Below, piece after piece: positions 1 through 8,804 of a DNA stretch of 50,945 nt. The DNA is taken from positions 1 through 50,945 of the forward strand of contig NZ_WQPN01000062.1 in NCBI RefSeq assembly GCF_018785315.1. Direction: 5' to 3'. This stretch comes from Clostridium sp. MCC353 (GTDB lineage Bacteria; Bacillota; Clostridia; Lachnospirales; Lachnospiraceae). Below the pieces are notes generated by a model, which saw nothing but the letters and a program-made list of their open reading frames with translations, was not told the DNA's origin and did no database searches. Within the stretch, counting starts at the first letter, position 1; each line of letters starts with the position of its first letter. The position numbers and the translations under genes were made by a program.

Positions 1-66
1 AGGGATTTTTACATGAAGGGTGAAGGCATTTTCGAAAATGCCTTCACCCTTCATGTAAAAATCCCT
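1..66. repeat. Perfect 66-bp palindrome
   Basis: Two 33-bp arms meet at a TTCGAA centre with no loop; the left limit may lie outside the window. The core GAAGGCATTTTCGAAAATGCCTTC is also the core of the 43-bp tandem units at 18132-18260, so this is a dispersed palindromic family. It is directly followed by a perfect 15-bp tandem duplication (TCCAAGCAAATCCCC at 67-81 and 82-96). It could act as a terminator or a REP-like element; no T-run follows. Confidence 0.75.
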
Positions 67-131
67 TCCAAGCAAATCCCCTCCAAGCAAATCCCCCGAT
101 ATAAAAAAATATTAAAAAGGAGCCCCCGCCA

Positions 132-1067
132 ATGACCTGGAACGATAAACCCTACCACTCCCTGGACTATCATTTAAAACAGACCTTCGGTGAAAAGATA
201 TATAAACTGGCCCTGGACGGCGGCATGACCTGCCCAAACCGCGACGGGACCATCGGCACCGGCGGCTGTATTTTCTGCAGTGAAGGCGGCTCGGGAGAAT
301 TTGCGGAAAAATCCCCTTCCCAAGACCTCCACTGCCCAGATATCACACAACAAATTGATGCCGCTAAAAACCGGGTAAAAAACAAAATAAAAAACGGGCG
401 TTATATCGCCTATTTCCAATCCTACACCAATACCTACGCCCCGGCCTCATATCTGGAACGGATCTTCACAGAGGCCATCCTTCATCCGGACATCGCCGCC
501 CTGTCCGTGGCCACAAGGCCGGACTGCCTTCCTCCCGAAACCATCCGGCTGCTGGCGCGTTTAAACAGGATAAAACCGGTGTGGGTAGAACTGGGCCTGC
601 AGACCATTCATGAAGAAACCGCCTGTTTTATCCGCCGCGGCTATCCGTTAAGCTGCTTTGAAGACGCTTTAAAGGACTTAAAGTCCGCAGGTCTGGCAGT
701 GATCGTTCACGTAATTCTGGGCCTTCCCGGCGAAACCCGGGAAATGATGCTGGACACCGTCCGCTATCTGGGGCATTCCGGAATCGACGGTATCAAACTG
801 CAGCTTCTGCACATCCTGAAAGGGACAAAACTGGAGGAACTCTATGAACAGACGCCTTTTCCCATATTTTCCATGGAAGAATACATCGACTTGGTCATAG
901 ACTGCGTCTCCCTTCTCCCCGAACAGGTTGTCATACACAGGCTTACCGGCGATGGTCCAAAATCCCTGTTAACGGCTCCTCTCTGGAGCGCAAATAAGCG
1001 CCTGGTCCTCAATACCATGACCAGACGCTTCAAAGAGCGGGGCGTTCATCAGGGCTGTATGCTGTGA
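132..1067 (+). CDS. YhcC-type radical SAM protein (TIGR01212 family)
   Basis: 311 aa. Cys34, Cys46 and Cys49 (C-x11-C-x2-C, within TCPNRDGTIGTGGCIFC) form the cluster-binding motif characteristic of this Elp3-related radical SAM family. The motif should hold a [4Fe-4S] cluster that cleaves S-adenosylmethionine. The family's substrate is not established, so no reaction is assigned. The HVILGLPGET segment near residue 195 is the usual radical SAM barrel strand. Length is typical. The ATG is preceded by AAAGGAG. The 3' end overlaps the convergent capA-like gene by 19 bp, so both share a termination region. Confidence 0.9.
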   Translation: MTWNDKPYHSLDYHLKQTFGEKIYKLALDGGMTCPNRDGTIGTGGCIFCSEGGSGEFAEKSPSQDLHCPDITQQIDAAKNRVKNKIKNGRYIAYFQSYTNTYAPASYLERIFTEAILHPDIAALSVATRPDCLPPETIRLLARLNRIKPVWVELGLQTIHEETACFIRRGYPLSCFEDALKDLKSAGLAVIVHVILGLPGETREMMLDTVRYLGHSGIDGIKLQLLHILKGTKLEELYEQTPFPIFSMEEYIDLVIDCVSLLPEQVVIHRLTGDGPKSLLTAPLWSANKRLVLNTMTRRFKERGVHQGCML

Positions 1068-2302
1068 ACCACTCCTTCATCATCAATTGTTATATCAAAT
1101 GATATGCTTTCCAGATAATTATAAAACTCCCGTTTCTTAGCCCCATCCTCCAGCGCCCGGGTATATCCGGCGCCGGATGTGCCGGGAATCAGGGATAAGG
1201 AAACTCCTTCATCGGAAATATCCGCCTGCAAAAGCATGGTTTTGGGGATGCTGCTGCCAAATACGAAATTGCCCATGCTGTAGACAATGGGTTTTCCGTT
1301 ATAATACTCAATTCCCTGGAGCACATGGGGATGGCTTCCGATTACCAGATCAGCTCCGGCGTCAATGTACTGCCTGCCCATGTTTTTCTGATACGTTTCC
1401 GGTTTCTCGTTCCGTTCAATTCCCCAATGCACATAGACCACCAGGAAATCACACTCTTCTCTGGCGTTCTCTATCTCCTTTAAAAGCTGGGCCGGATCAT
1501 AGGTCAAAAATAACCCGCTTCTGCTTTCCGTGGCGCCCCAGTCCCCATAGGGAATCACCCGGGACGCGCCTAAAAATCCGATCTTTTTTCCCTGGACTTC
1601 CATCACTTCCAACTGCTTCGCACGGTTTAAATCAGTTCCCGCGCCTACATAGCGGATTCCGGCCTGATCCAGGGTGAGACAAGTATCCTCCAGCGCTTCC
1701 CTACCAAAATCCAGGGTGTGGTTGTTTGCCAAAGTCACGATATCGATCCCCATTTCATGAAACATGGAAATCTTTTCCGGAGGCAGACGGAAGGTATAAG
1801 TCTTATCCGCTGCCGTTCCTCTGGAACTGAATGGAAATTCTTCATTTACCATAAAAAGGTCGGCTGCTGCGATATAATCCAGGTAATTCTGATCCAGGAC
1901 GCCGTGAATCCCCCCTGCCTTTTGATAGGCATTCAGCACATGATCCGAAAGGTAGACATCCCCTGCGAACAGAAGCTTAATCTCTGCCGGAGGCTCAGGT
2001 TCCGGTTCCGTAGTCTCCGGCTCCGCTGTCTCCGTCTCCTTAATCACCGGTTCCGCCGCATCAGATTCCACTGTATTGGCTTCTGTGCCCCCATCCCCTC
2101 CATCCTCTGCGGCCTGCGGCTCTCTATCGTCATCCGGCTTACCGCCTTTGTTCCCCTCCCCGCCGGCATCAGCCGTTTCAATCTTTTGATAGTTGGGAGT
2201 GGCCCTCATAACCAAACCGGCGGCTGCCCGGATCACTCCGACAGCCGCCAATATAAGGATAAACCCTATTATAATTGTTTTAATTCTGCTATTCTCTCTC
2301 AT
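1049..2302 (-). CDS. CapA/PgsA-family metallophosphatase-like protein, membrane anchored
   Basis: 417 aa. One N-terminal membrane segment (about residues 9-31) is followed by an acidic Glu/Pro/Thr-rich linker (about 45-105) and then a CapA domain. Visible motifs are LLFAGDVYLSD, LANNHTLDFG and IGSHPHVLQG, the metal-binding segments of the calcineurin-like CapA fold. Homologues are annotated for poly-gamma-glutamate export, but most clostridial members have no known function, and there are no capB/capC neighbours here. It probably acts on the outer face of the membrane. It starts 5 bp after the degV stop, so the two likely form one operon. Confidence 0.88.
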   Translation of the reverse strand: MRENSRIKTIIIGFILILAAVGVIRAAAGLVMRATPNYQKIETADAGGEGNKGGKPDDDREPQAAEDGGDGGTEANTVESDAAEPVIKETETAEPETTEPEPEPPAEIKLLFAGDVYLSDHVLNAYQKAGGIHGVLDQNYLDYIAAADLFMVNEEFPFSSRGTAADKTYTFRLPPEKISMFHEMGIDIVTLANNHTLDFGREALEDTCLTLDQAGIRYVGAGTDLNRAKQLEVMEVQGKKIGFLGASRVIPYGDWGATESRSGLFLTYDPAQLLKEIENAREECDFLVVYVHWGIERNEKPETYQKNMGRQYIDAGADLVIGSHPHVLQGIEYYNGKPIVYSMGNFVFGSSIPKTMLLQADISDEGVSLSLIPGTSGAGYTRALEDGAKKREFYNYLESISFDITIDDEGVVHSIQP

Positions 2303-2307
2303 ATCTC

Positions 2308-3147
2308 CTATTCTACAGCCAGGACAATGCCGCCGTCTCCGGCATAAACAGTTGCAACTCCGGCGGTTTCCGTAATGACAATCTCCCTGAACGAAGCCCT
2401 GCTGCTCAGTTCCTCTTTCACAAGCTGCGCCCGCTGGCTGTTATTACAGTGAGCGATCACCGCACGTTTCTCCGTCGTATCACCGGCCTCTTTCACTGCA
2501 ATCTCGCACATCCGGGACAACGCCTTGTTAATGCCCCTGGCCTGGTCAAGTTTGATGATCGTGCCCTTATCGGCTCCCATCACAGGTTTGATGTTTAACG
2601 CTGTGGCAAAAAATGCCTGAAGCCCTGTCAAACGCCCATTCTTCCTGAGAAATTCCAGAGTTTCCAGAACGAAATAGGTGCCCATCCGGTCTCTGATCCT
2701 GCTGACTTCGTCCACCACGTCCTCAAAACTCTTGCCAGCCTCGCATAACTCCTGGATCTTCAAAGCCAGCAGCAATTCACCGGAAGAAGCAGACAAAGAA
2801 TCAATTACCGCGATGTTCTTATGTCCATGTTCTTCTGTATACAAATCCTTCGCCAGAACAGCGCTGTTATAGCTTCCGCTCAAATGATTGGACAAGGTGA
2901 GCACAAATACCCACTCTTCTTCACATTCATAGGCTTCTTTAAAACTCTCCGGAGAAGGACAGGCCGTCTTTGGACAATTGGGGCTTTCCTTTACCAGCTT
3001 TAAAAATGCCTTCTGGTCAAATGTCTCATCATCGGTTACCTGAATTTCATCTACCTGTAAAGTTAATGGAATCATCTGGAAACGGGAGTCTTTCTTCAAC
3101 TCCGCGGTCAGATCCAGACAACTGTCCCCAATAATTTTATATGCCAT
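2308..3147 (-). CDS. DegV family fatty-acid-binding protein
   Basis: 279 aa, usual family length. The N-terminus YKIIGDSCLDLT and the central LTLSNHLSGSYNSA match DegV proteins, which bind a fatty acid in a deep cleft. Some (FakB) hand it to the kinase FakA for phosphorylation and membrane lipid synthesis. No fakA homologue lies nearby, so the lipid role is inferred from the family. The ATG follows GAGGTAAAC. It is the first gene of a probable two-gene operon with the capA-like gene. Confidence 0.9.
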   Translation of the reverse strand: MAYKIIGDSCLDLTAELKKDSRFQMIPLTLQVDEIQVTDDETFDQKAFLKLVKESPNCPKTACPSPESFKEAYECEEEWVFVLTLSNHLSGSYNSAVLAKDLYTEEHGHKNIAVIDSLSASSGELLLALKIQELCEAGKSFEDVVDEVSRIRDRMGTYFVLETLEFLRKNGRLTGLQAFFATALNIKPVMGADKGTIIKLDQARGINKALSRMCEIAVKEAGDTTEKRAVIAHCNNSQRAQLVKEELSSRASFREIVITETAGVATVYAGDGGIVLAVE

Positions 3148-3331
3148 GTTTACCTCTCAATCTGCCGCCGGCAGCGGCGTCTTAATGATTTATTCGAGGA
3201 GAGTTTAGGCGGCATCACCGGCATTGTGCCTGAACTATACAGCGCTTCCTCTGCTCTTCCCCTTATATTAAACTACGGTTGTATGTAGTTTTGATTACTA
3301 TATATCATTATAAGGAGAATGCATTAGAAAG

Positions 3332-5332
3332 TCAAGCCATATTCATCATCATGATCTCGTTGCTTCTGGAGATGAATTTGGTCATACGTTCCGGTGATAA
3401 ACTGCCATGGCTCAAAAGCGCCAGGTCATAAAGCTGTTCACAGATCTTGGAGGTATTTTCCCCTTCTTCGTGTGATAATACATACTGAACCAGCTTGTTA
3501 TTGGCATTTAAAATCAGGGTTTCACCGGCGCCGCCGAACATGGACGGATCCATGCCGTACATATTATACATCTTCATCATGTCCTGCATACGTCTGCTCT
3601 CTTCCGATACGGTGATCATGGAAGACATCTCTTCATTTTTCAATTTTTCCACTTTAATTTCCAGCTTGTCATTGTTCAGAGCTTTTTTGAAAATCTCAGA
3701 CAATTTTTCAGCATTGGACTTAAATTCCTCGTCGTCTTCCTTCACTTCTTCCTTAAAGTTATCATTAAGGTCCGCGTCAATGCGCAGGAATTTAAGGCCT
3801 TCATTCTTCTGCTCCAAATGGCCGATAAATGGGCTGTCAATATTGTGTTTCATGATGACAGCGTCTAAGCCTTCCTCTTTAAACATGTTGATATACTGGC
3901 TCTGCTCTTTTTCGTCGGTCACATAGAAGATGGTGTTTTCGTGCTTTTCTTTATTCTCTTCCAGGCAGTCCTTTAATGTCAGATATTTACCGTCCAGGTT
4001 CTTGAACAAAATATAGTCATTGATCTTCTCTGCAAATTTCTCATCCTTTAAGCAGCCGAATTTAATGAACGGGCTGATATCATCCCAGTATTTTTCGTAT
4101 GCTTCCCGGTCTGTTTTGCACATTCCCGACAGTTTATCGGCAACCTTTTTGGTGATGTAATCAGAAATCTTTTTCACAAAACCGTCATTCTGAAGGGCGC
4201 TTCTGGATACGTTAAGAGGCAGGTCAGGACAGTCGATCACGCCCTTTAACAGCATCAGGAATTCAGGAATCACCTCTTTGATATTATCGGCGATGAATAC
4301 CTGGTTATTATAGAGCTTAATGGTTCCTTCAATGGAATCATACTCGGTGTTGATCTTAGGGAAGTACAGGATTCCCTTCAGGTTAAACGGATAGTCCATG
4401 TTCAGGTGAATCCAAAACAGCGGTTCCTTATAATCCATGAACACTTTGCGGTAAAACGCTTTATACTCTTCTTCCGTGCATTCATTGGGATGTTTATTCC
4501 AAAGAGGATTTACATCATTGATTGCCACCGGACGTTTTAAAATCTTATATTTGTCCTTGGCAGGAGAAACTTCCACAACTTCCTTTTCGCCGTTTTCGTT
4601 CTCCTTTTCCTCTGTTTTGGCCTCTTCATGAATGGTTTCCACGATGGTGTCTTTGTCTGTCAGCTCATCGGTCTCAATGGTTTCATACTCCGGCTCAGCC
4701 GAAGAATTGGTGAGGAAAATCGGCACCGGCATGAAGGAACAGTACTTCTGGATCACTTCCCTTGCCCGGTACTCATTGGCAAACTCATAGCTTTCTTCAT
4801 TCAGATACAGGGTAATGGTGGTTCCGCAGGCCTCCTTATCCCCTTCACCCATGGTGAACTCGGTTCCGCCCTCTGATTCCCAGTGAACAGGCGCTGCGCC
4901 CTCCTGATAGGACAGGGTATCGATGGTAACCCGGTCCGCCACCATGAATGCAGAATAGAATCCCAGGCCGAAATGACCGATGATCTGCTCTTCATTGGCT
5001 TTGTCCTTATATTTCTCCAGAAAATCCTTAGCGCCTGAAAATGCGATCTGGTTAATGTATTCTTCCACCTCGTCCGCAGTCATACCCATACCGTTATCCG
5101 TTACGGTGATGGTCTTTTCATTGGCATCCACCGCAATCTGAATCTTGAACTCCAGATCTTCCGGCTTTGTATATTCCCCCATGAGTTCCAGCTTTTTCAG
5201 CTTTGTAATGGCGTCACAGCCATTGGAGATCAATTCCCTGTAAAAGATATCATGGTCTGAATACAGCCATTTTTTAATAATAGGGAATATATTTTCACTG
5301 TTAATTGATAAACTTCCTGACTTTGTGCTCAT
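3332..5332 (-). CDS. htpG: Hsp90-family chaperone HtpG
   Basis: 666 aa from the chosen start. The Bergerat ATP-binding motifs are visible: RELISNGCDAITKL (Glu and Asn), DNGMGM and IGHFGLGFYSAF. The middle domain contains LNVSRSALQND with the conserved Arg. The protein is a cytosolic dimeric ATP-dependent chaperone. An upstream in-frame GTG (5341) overlaps the AAGGAG ribosome binding site, so the ATG nine bases downstream is preferred. SNGCD replaces the common SNASD, a conservative variation. A sigma-A-like promoter and a CIRCE operator lie upstream, which points to HrcA heat-shock control. Confidence 0.95.
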   Translation of the reverse strand: MSTKSGSLSINSENIFPIIKKWLYSDHDIFYRELISNGCDAITKLKKLELMGEYTKPEDLEFKIQIAVDANEKTITVTDNGMGMTADEVEEYINQIAFSGAKDFLEKYKDKANEEQIIGHFGLGFYSAFMVADRVTIDTLSYQEGAAPVHWESEGGTEFTMGEGDKEACGTTITLYLNEESYEFANEYRAREVIQKYCSFMPVPIFLTNSSAEPEYETIETDELTDKDTIVETIHEEAKTEEKENENGEKEVVEVSPAKDKYKILKRPVAINDVNPLWNKHPNECTEEEYKAFYRKVFMDYKEPLFWIHLNMDYPFNLKGILYFPKINTEYDSIEGTIKLYNNQVFIADNIKEVIPEFLMLLKGVIDCPDLPLNVSRSALQNDGFVKKISDYITKKVADKLSGMCKTDREAYEKYWDDISPFIKFGCLKDEKFAEKINDYILFKNLDGKYLTLKDCLEENKEKHENTIFYVTDEKEQSQYINMFKEEGLDAVIMKHNIDSPFIGHLEQKNEGLKFLRIDADLNDNFKEEVKEDDEEFKSNAEKLSEIFKKALNNDKLEIKVEKLKNEEMSSMITVSEESRRMQDMMKMYNMYGMDPSMFGGAGETLILNANNKLVQYVLSHEEGENTSKICEQLYDLALLSHGSLSPERMTKFISRSNEIMMMNMA

Positions 5333-5369
5333 ATCATTCACTCCTTTTCAAATTTTATCACTAATCCAT

Positions 5370-5398
5370 ATTTTAATACCGGGCGTAATAAAAGTCAA
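5370..5398 (-). promoter_or_regulatory. Sigma-A-like promoter of htpG
   Basis: On the minus strand, TTGACT (5393-5398) and TAAAAT (5370-5375) are separated by 17 bp, about 38 bp before the htpG start. The match to the vegetative consensus is good; it has not been measured. Confidence 0.7.
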
Positions 5399-5405
5399 CA
5401 AAAAA

Positions 5406-5432
5406 TTAGCACTCATTCAAAATGAGTGCTAG
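5406..5432. promoter_or_regulatory. CIRCE operator (HrcA binding site)
   Basis: TTAGCACTC, nine bases, GAGTGCTAG: 17 of 18 arm positions match the CIRCE consensus TTAGCACTC-N9-GAGTGCTAA. HrcA binds this repeat to repress heat-shock genes. It sits 7 bp upstream of the -35 box of the htpG promoter rather than between the promoter and the start codon. Confidence 0.9.
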
Positions 5433-5476
5433 CAAAGTTGAATTCAGCCGGAAATAACCCAGATTTTAGCAACCGT

Positions 5477-5974
5477 TTATGATTCCTCGTAAACAATCTG
5501 ATGTTTTTTCAAAAACCTCTTAACCGATTCATCCCATTCCTGTTCCAGGCTCTTATCCAATGTAAAAAAATTCAGCGAGGTTCCTGTCACACAGTAAAGT
5601 TCCCCATTTTCATAACGGATATTCACATACAGTCCGTTCACCTGATCCGGGTTCAAAGACAGCCCGGAAGTGCCGATGAACTTTTCCACGCCGTTTGGCG
5701 GCATCTGAAGGGTGATCGCAAAGCTCCCCGGAAGTTTTTTTCCTTTAATCAGAAGGAAACAGATAGGCCTTATAACGCTCCAGGATGAAAAATCCTCTAT
5801 CTTCTTTTCTTCCAGTTCCTCATCTGAATAATATCCCATCCTGATATGCCCATCTATATGAAACGCATTATAAGTGACCACTTCCGCCTCCCTCAGCAGA
5901 AAGCGGTCAAAGGTTTCCCCAACAAACAAATGCCTGGTAAATGCCCCGATTTCATCAATCTTTAACGCTACCAT
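5477..5974 (-). CDS. DUF5721-like protein of unknown function
   Basis: 165 aa, soluble, no signal peptide or membrane segment. The N-terminal part (VALKIDEIGAFTRHLFVGE, then FDRFLLREAEVVTYNAFHID) resembles the small Lachnospiraceae family DUF5721; this recognition is from memory of the family pattern. Nothing in the sequence indicates a catalytic site. Its start codon and ribosome binding site are joined to the first copy of the 5'-leader repeat described at 5979-6188. The htpG CIRCE and promoter lie in its 3' flank. Confidence 0.7.
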   Translation of the reverse strand: MVALKIDEIGAFTRHLFVGETFDRFLLREAEVVTYNAFHIDGHIRMGYYSDEELEEKKIEDFSSWSVIRPICFLLIKGKKLPGSFAITLQMPPNGVEKFIGTSGLSLNPDQVNGLYVNIRYENGELYCVTGTSLNFFTLDKSLEQEWDESVKRFLKKHQIVYEES

Positions 5975-5978
5975 ACCC

Positions 5979-6188
5979 TAATTCCTCCATGCCGGAGCAG
6001 TTTATGCGCAAATATTGCTAATGCAAATTTTGCTGACGCAAATATTGCTGACGCAAATTTTGCTGACGCAAATTTTGCGTTGCGTAGGCGCGCGCTGAGA
6101 ATTTCAGCTTCTCAGCTGCAATTCAAATTTGTGGCTCCGGCACAAATTTGGGTGTGAAAAATAAGCCGTCAGTATTATTTTTCACACT
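5979..6188 (-). repeat. 5'-leader repeat element, copy 1 (longest)
   Basis: Read on the minus strand it holds a 13-bp perfect hairpin (6152-6187), a 10-bp perfect hairpin (6124-6150), an 8-bp hairpin around 6100-6120, and about five 15-bp units of the type GCTGACGCAAATTTT. It ends in CTCCGGCATGGAGGAATTAG, which contains the Shine-Dalgarno of the downstream gene (GGAGG at 5984-5988). The 7-nt loop of the second hairpin (6134-6140) is perfectly complementary to 5992-5998, just upstream of that Shine-Dalgarno. Confidence 0.9.
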
Positions 6189-6211
6189 AGCCTCTTTCTA
6201 TTTCTTATGTC

Positions 6212-6240
6212 TTTCACTATTTCCTCCCATGTGCTATAGT
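6212..6240 (+). promoter_or_regulatory. Sigma-A-like promoter of the M18 aminopeptidase gene
   Basis: TTTCAC (6212-6217) and TATAGT (6235-6240) are separated by 17 bp. The start codon follows 26 bases later after AAGGAGG. Confidence 0.6.
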
Positions 6241-6265
6241 ATATAGAAAAAAGGAGGTCCTACCT

Positions 6266-7561
6266 GTGAACGAAACCGATACAATCCGGGAACTGCACCA
6301 GATGATTCTGGCATCCACTTCCCCCTATCACTGCATAAAAGAAAGCTCCCGAAAACTTATGGAAGCCGGATTTGAACCTTTAACCCTGAGCGCTCCCTGG
6401 AACGTGATCCCGGGGCACTCTTACTTTGTAAATGTATATGACTCCACCCTGGCCGCATTCTCCATCAGCGAACCCCTGGACGAGACGCCGTTTTTACGGA
6501 TCGCCGCTTCCCATACCGACTGGCCCTGCCTGAAGGTCAAACCTTCTCCGGAAATCACATCGGGACGCTATGGAAAGCTGAACGTGGAAGTCTACGGCGG
6601 GCCGATTCTCAGCACCTGGCTGGACCGCCCCCTCTCCATGGCCGGTAAAATATGCCTGAAAGGAGATCACCCCTTCCAGCCGGAAGTCCGCTTTATCGAC
6701 TTTAAGCGGCCGGTGCTGACCATACCCAATTTAGCCATTCACATGAACCGGGAGGTCAATAACGGGGTAGCCTTAAAAGTCCAGTCCGACATGCTGCCGC
6801 TCCTGACCATTATAAACGATACCCTGGATAAAGACCACTACTTCCTGAATCTTCTGGCAAAAGAAGCGGAAGTTTCCCCGGACCGCATCCTGGATTTTGA
6901 AATCTGCATCTATAATACGGATGAGGGGACCAGATTAGGCCTTGATAATGAATTTTACTCCGCCCCGCGGCTTGACAACATCACTTCCGTCCAGGCCTGT
7001 TTAAATGGCATCATCCACAGCCGTCCCGCTAAAGGCATCAATGTGATCGCCTTATATGACAATGAAGAGATCGGAAGCAGAACCAAACAAGGGGCGTCCT
7101 CCTCCCTGATGGAGCATCTGTTAGAGAAACTGTACCTTTCCTTAGGGCTTACAAAAGAAGCGCTGCTTAACAGCTTATGGAGCGGTTATCTCCTTTCCCT
7201 GGACGTTGCCCATGGAGTTCATCCGAACCACAGTGAAAAATGCGACATCAAAAACCAGGTACATTTAAACGACGGATTCTGCCTGAAACTGGCCTCCAGC
7301 CAGGCTTATGCCACGGATTCCGCCGCGGTGGGCGTCATTGAATCCATCTGCGCCGACCATCAGATCTCCTATAGAAAATTTTCCAACCACTCCGACATCC
7401 GGGGCGGCTCCACTTTAGGAAGCATCTCTTCCGCAGGTTTAGGAATCCGCACCATCGACGCCGGCGTGCCGATCCTTGCCATGCATTCCGCCCGGGAAGT
7501 GATGGGAGTTAAGGACCAGGAGGCGTTAGAAGCCGCTGCCCGCTGCTTTTTTAACGCATAA
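6266..7561 (+). CDS. M18 family aminopeptidase
   Basis: 431 aa, the usual length of the aspartyl aminopeptidase (M18) family. This is a cytosolic dinuclear zinc exopeptidase that removes N-terminal residues, often acidic ones. Visible ligand regions are AASHTDWPCLKVKP (His and Asp), ALYDNEEIGSR (the Glu-Glu pair), LSLDVAHGVHPN and a C-terminal AMHSAREVMGV with the last His. The start is GTG, chosen because AAAGGAGG lies 7 bases upstream. It is transcribed alone and converges on the prsA-like gene with only 2 bp between stops. Confidence 0.93.
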   Translation: MNETDTIRELHQMILASTSPYHCIKESSRKLMEAGFEPLTLSAPWNVIPGHSYFVNVYDSTLAAFSISEPLDETPFLRIAASHTDWPCLKVKPSPEITSGRYGKLNVEVYGGPILSTWLDRPLSMAGKICLKGDHPFQPEVRFIDFKRPVLTIPNLAIHMNREVNNGVALKVQSDMLPLLTIINDTLDKDHYFLNLLAKEAEVSPDRILDFEICIYNTDEGTRLGLDNEFYSAPRLDNITSVQACLNGIIHSRPAKGINVIALYDNEEIGSRTKQGASSSLMEHLLEKLYLSLGLTKEALLNSLWSGYLLSLDVAHGVHPNHSEKCDIKNQVHLNDGFCLKLASSQAYATDSAAVGVIESICADHQISYRKFSNHSDIRGGSTLGSISSAGLGIRTIDAGVPILAMHSAREVMGVKDQEALEAAARCFFNA

Positions 7562-7563
7562 AC

Positions 7564-8532
7564 CTAATTTGGAAAATACTCCTGGTACAGTTCAAAGAAA
7601 TTCGTAGTCTCAGTACCGTCATTTTTTGTAAACGCCGGCTGATCCCATACTTCGGAATCCAGATTTATGGGATTGTCCGGCGTAAACTGGTCATAGACCT
7701 GACGGAACGCCTGGTTCTTCCTCTCCTTAAACAATTCCTTTTTCCTCTCCTGAGTGGCCTCCGGGTCATAATCATTCACACATTGAAAGATATAATAGTT
7801 TCCCCCTGAAACCAGCATGGGGCTGGTCTCTCCCGCCGCCAATCCAAAGGCCGCATCTTCCAGTTCTTTGGGCAGATCCCCTCTTCCGATCTTTAAGGTT
7901 ATCTCCTCCTCATCCGAATAGGTTTTGGCTGTCTCAGCGAATTTGCTTCCCTCTTCCTGCAGTTTTTGAAATGCCTCTTCCGCCTTCTGCCTGTCCGAAG
8001 TCACGATCCGGCTCACCTCGATCACCTTGGCCTCGTTGTCGCTCACTTCCAGGTTCAAATCCTTAGTCAGTTCATTTACCACCTTGTTTGCCAGATGATA
8101 TTCCTCATAGAGTTTTTCCACATCTTCCTGAGTCACGTTCATATACTCGATCTCTTTTTCCGTAAGGCCGGAAAAATACTCCTCGGAAAGCTGCCTGACC
8201 GCTTCCTTTTCCGCGTTATCCAGTTCAATTTCCTGCTTTTGGGCCAGCAGGTTCATGGTTTTCATATTCGCCATGAAGTTCTTCACTTCGTTTAAAAGAT
8301 AGGTTTGAAATGTGGTTCCTGATTCGTCCACCTTCACTCCCCATATCTGATCCGTATACACATTCTGGTACCGTTTTTTTTCTGTGGTAATAATTATCAT
8401 GGTCTGAGCATCCGAATATCCCTTGGACTCCTTTGGCTCAGACATGCTCGGCAGATTGGCGCCGCACCCTGCCAGCATCAGGCTGGCCAGGATAGCCGCA
8501 GCCGCCTGCCTAAGTTTTTTGGCATATCTCAT
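7564..8532 (-). CDS. PrsA-like lipoprotein, parvulin-type foldase
   Basis: 322 aa. A signal peptide with lipobox LAGC (Cys23) predicts an extracytoplasmic lipoprotein. The N-terminal half is a SurA/PrsA-like chaperone region. A parvulin domain follows at about residues 170-270 (FQKLQEEGSKFAETAKTYSD, then GRGDLPKELEDAAFGL and GETSPMLVSGGNYYIF). It probably helps secreted proteins fold by prolyl isomerisation; the parvulin domain looks diverged, so catalytic activity is not certain. Its start and ribosome binding site are supplied by copy 2 of the leader repeat. Confidence 0.85.
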   Translation of the reverse strand: MRYAKKLRQAAAAILASLMLAGCGANLPSMSEPKESKGYSDAQTMIIITTEKKRYQNVYTDQIWGVKVDESGTTFQTYLLNEVKNFMANMKTMNLLAQKQEIELDNAEKEAVRQLSEEYFSGLTEKEIEYMNVTQEDVEKLYEEYHLANKVVNELTKDLNLEVSDNEAKVIEVSRIVTSDRQKAEEAFQKLQEEGSKFAETAKTYSDEEEITLKIGRGDLPKELEDAAFGLAAGETSPMLVSGGNYYIFQCVNDYDPEATQERKKELFKERKNQAFRQVYDQFTPDNPINLDSEVWDQPAFTKNDGTETTNFFELYQEYFPN

Positions 8533-8534
8533 CC

Positions 8535-8711
8535 TAATTCCTCCATGCCGGAGCAGTTTATGCGCAAATATTGCTGACGCAAATTTTGCTGACGCAAATA
8601 TTGCGTTGCGTAGGCGCGCGCTGAGAATTTCAGATTCTCAGTTTCGATTCAAATTTGTGGCTCCGGCACAAATTTGGGTGTGAAAAGTAAGCCATCAGGA
8701 TTATTTTTCAC
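8535..8711 (-). repeat. 5'-leader repeat element, copy 2
   Basis: Same architecture and orientation as the copy at 5979-6188, but with three 15-bp units instead of five. The hairpin loop at 8660-8666 is again perfectly complementary to 8548-8554, directly upstream of the GGAGG that serves the prsA-like gene. The distal hairpin (GTGAAAAGTAA against TTATTTTTCAC) has one changed base pair. Confidence 0.88.
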
Positions 8712-8804
8712 GCTAACCTCATTTCTTCCGCCAACGGCGGCATTTTCCCAGACCGGACCGTCAGCCCGGCCTGGTTGCATCTTTACCGCTCACACTGTTG
8801 CCGC

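Noticed and set aside
6000-6082. Possible CRISPR-like array in the leader repeat
   Set aside because: The 15-bp units are directly adjacent with no unique spacers.
8423-8683. Plus-strand open frame containing ADANF/ADANI repeats (similar one at 37709-37981)
   Set aside because: The similar peptides come from translating the opposite strand of the leader repeat; no ribosome binding site and the first half is antisense to a real gene.
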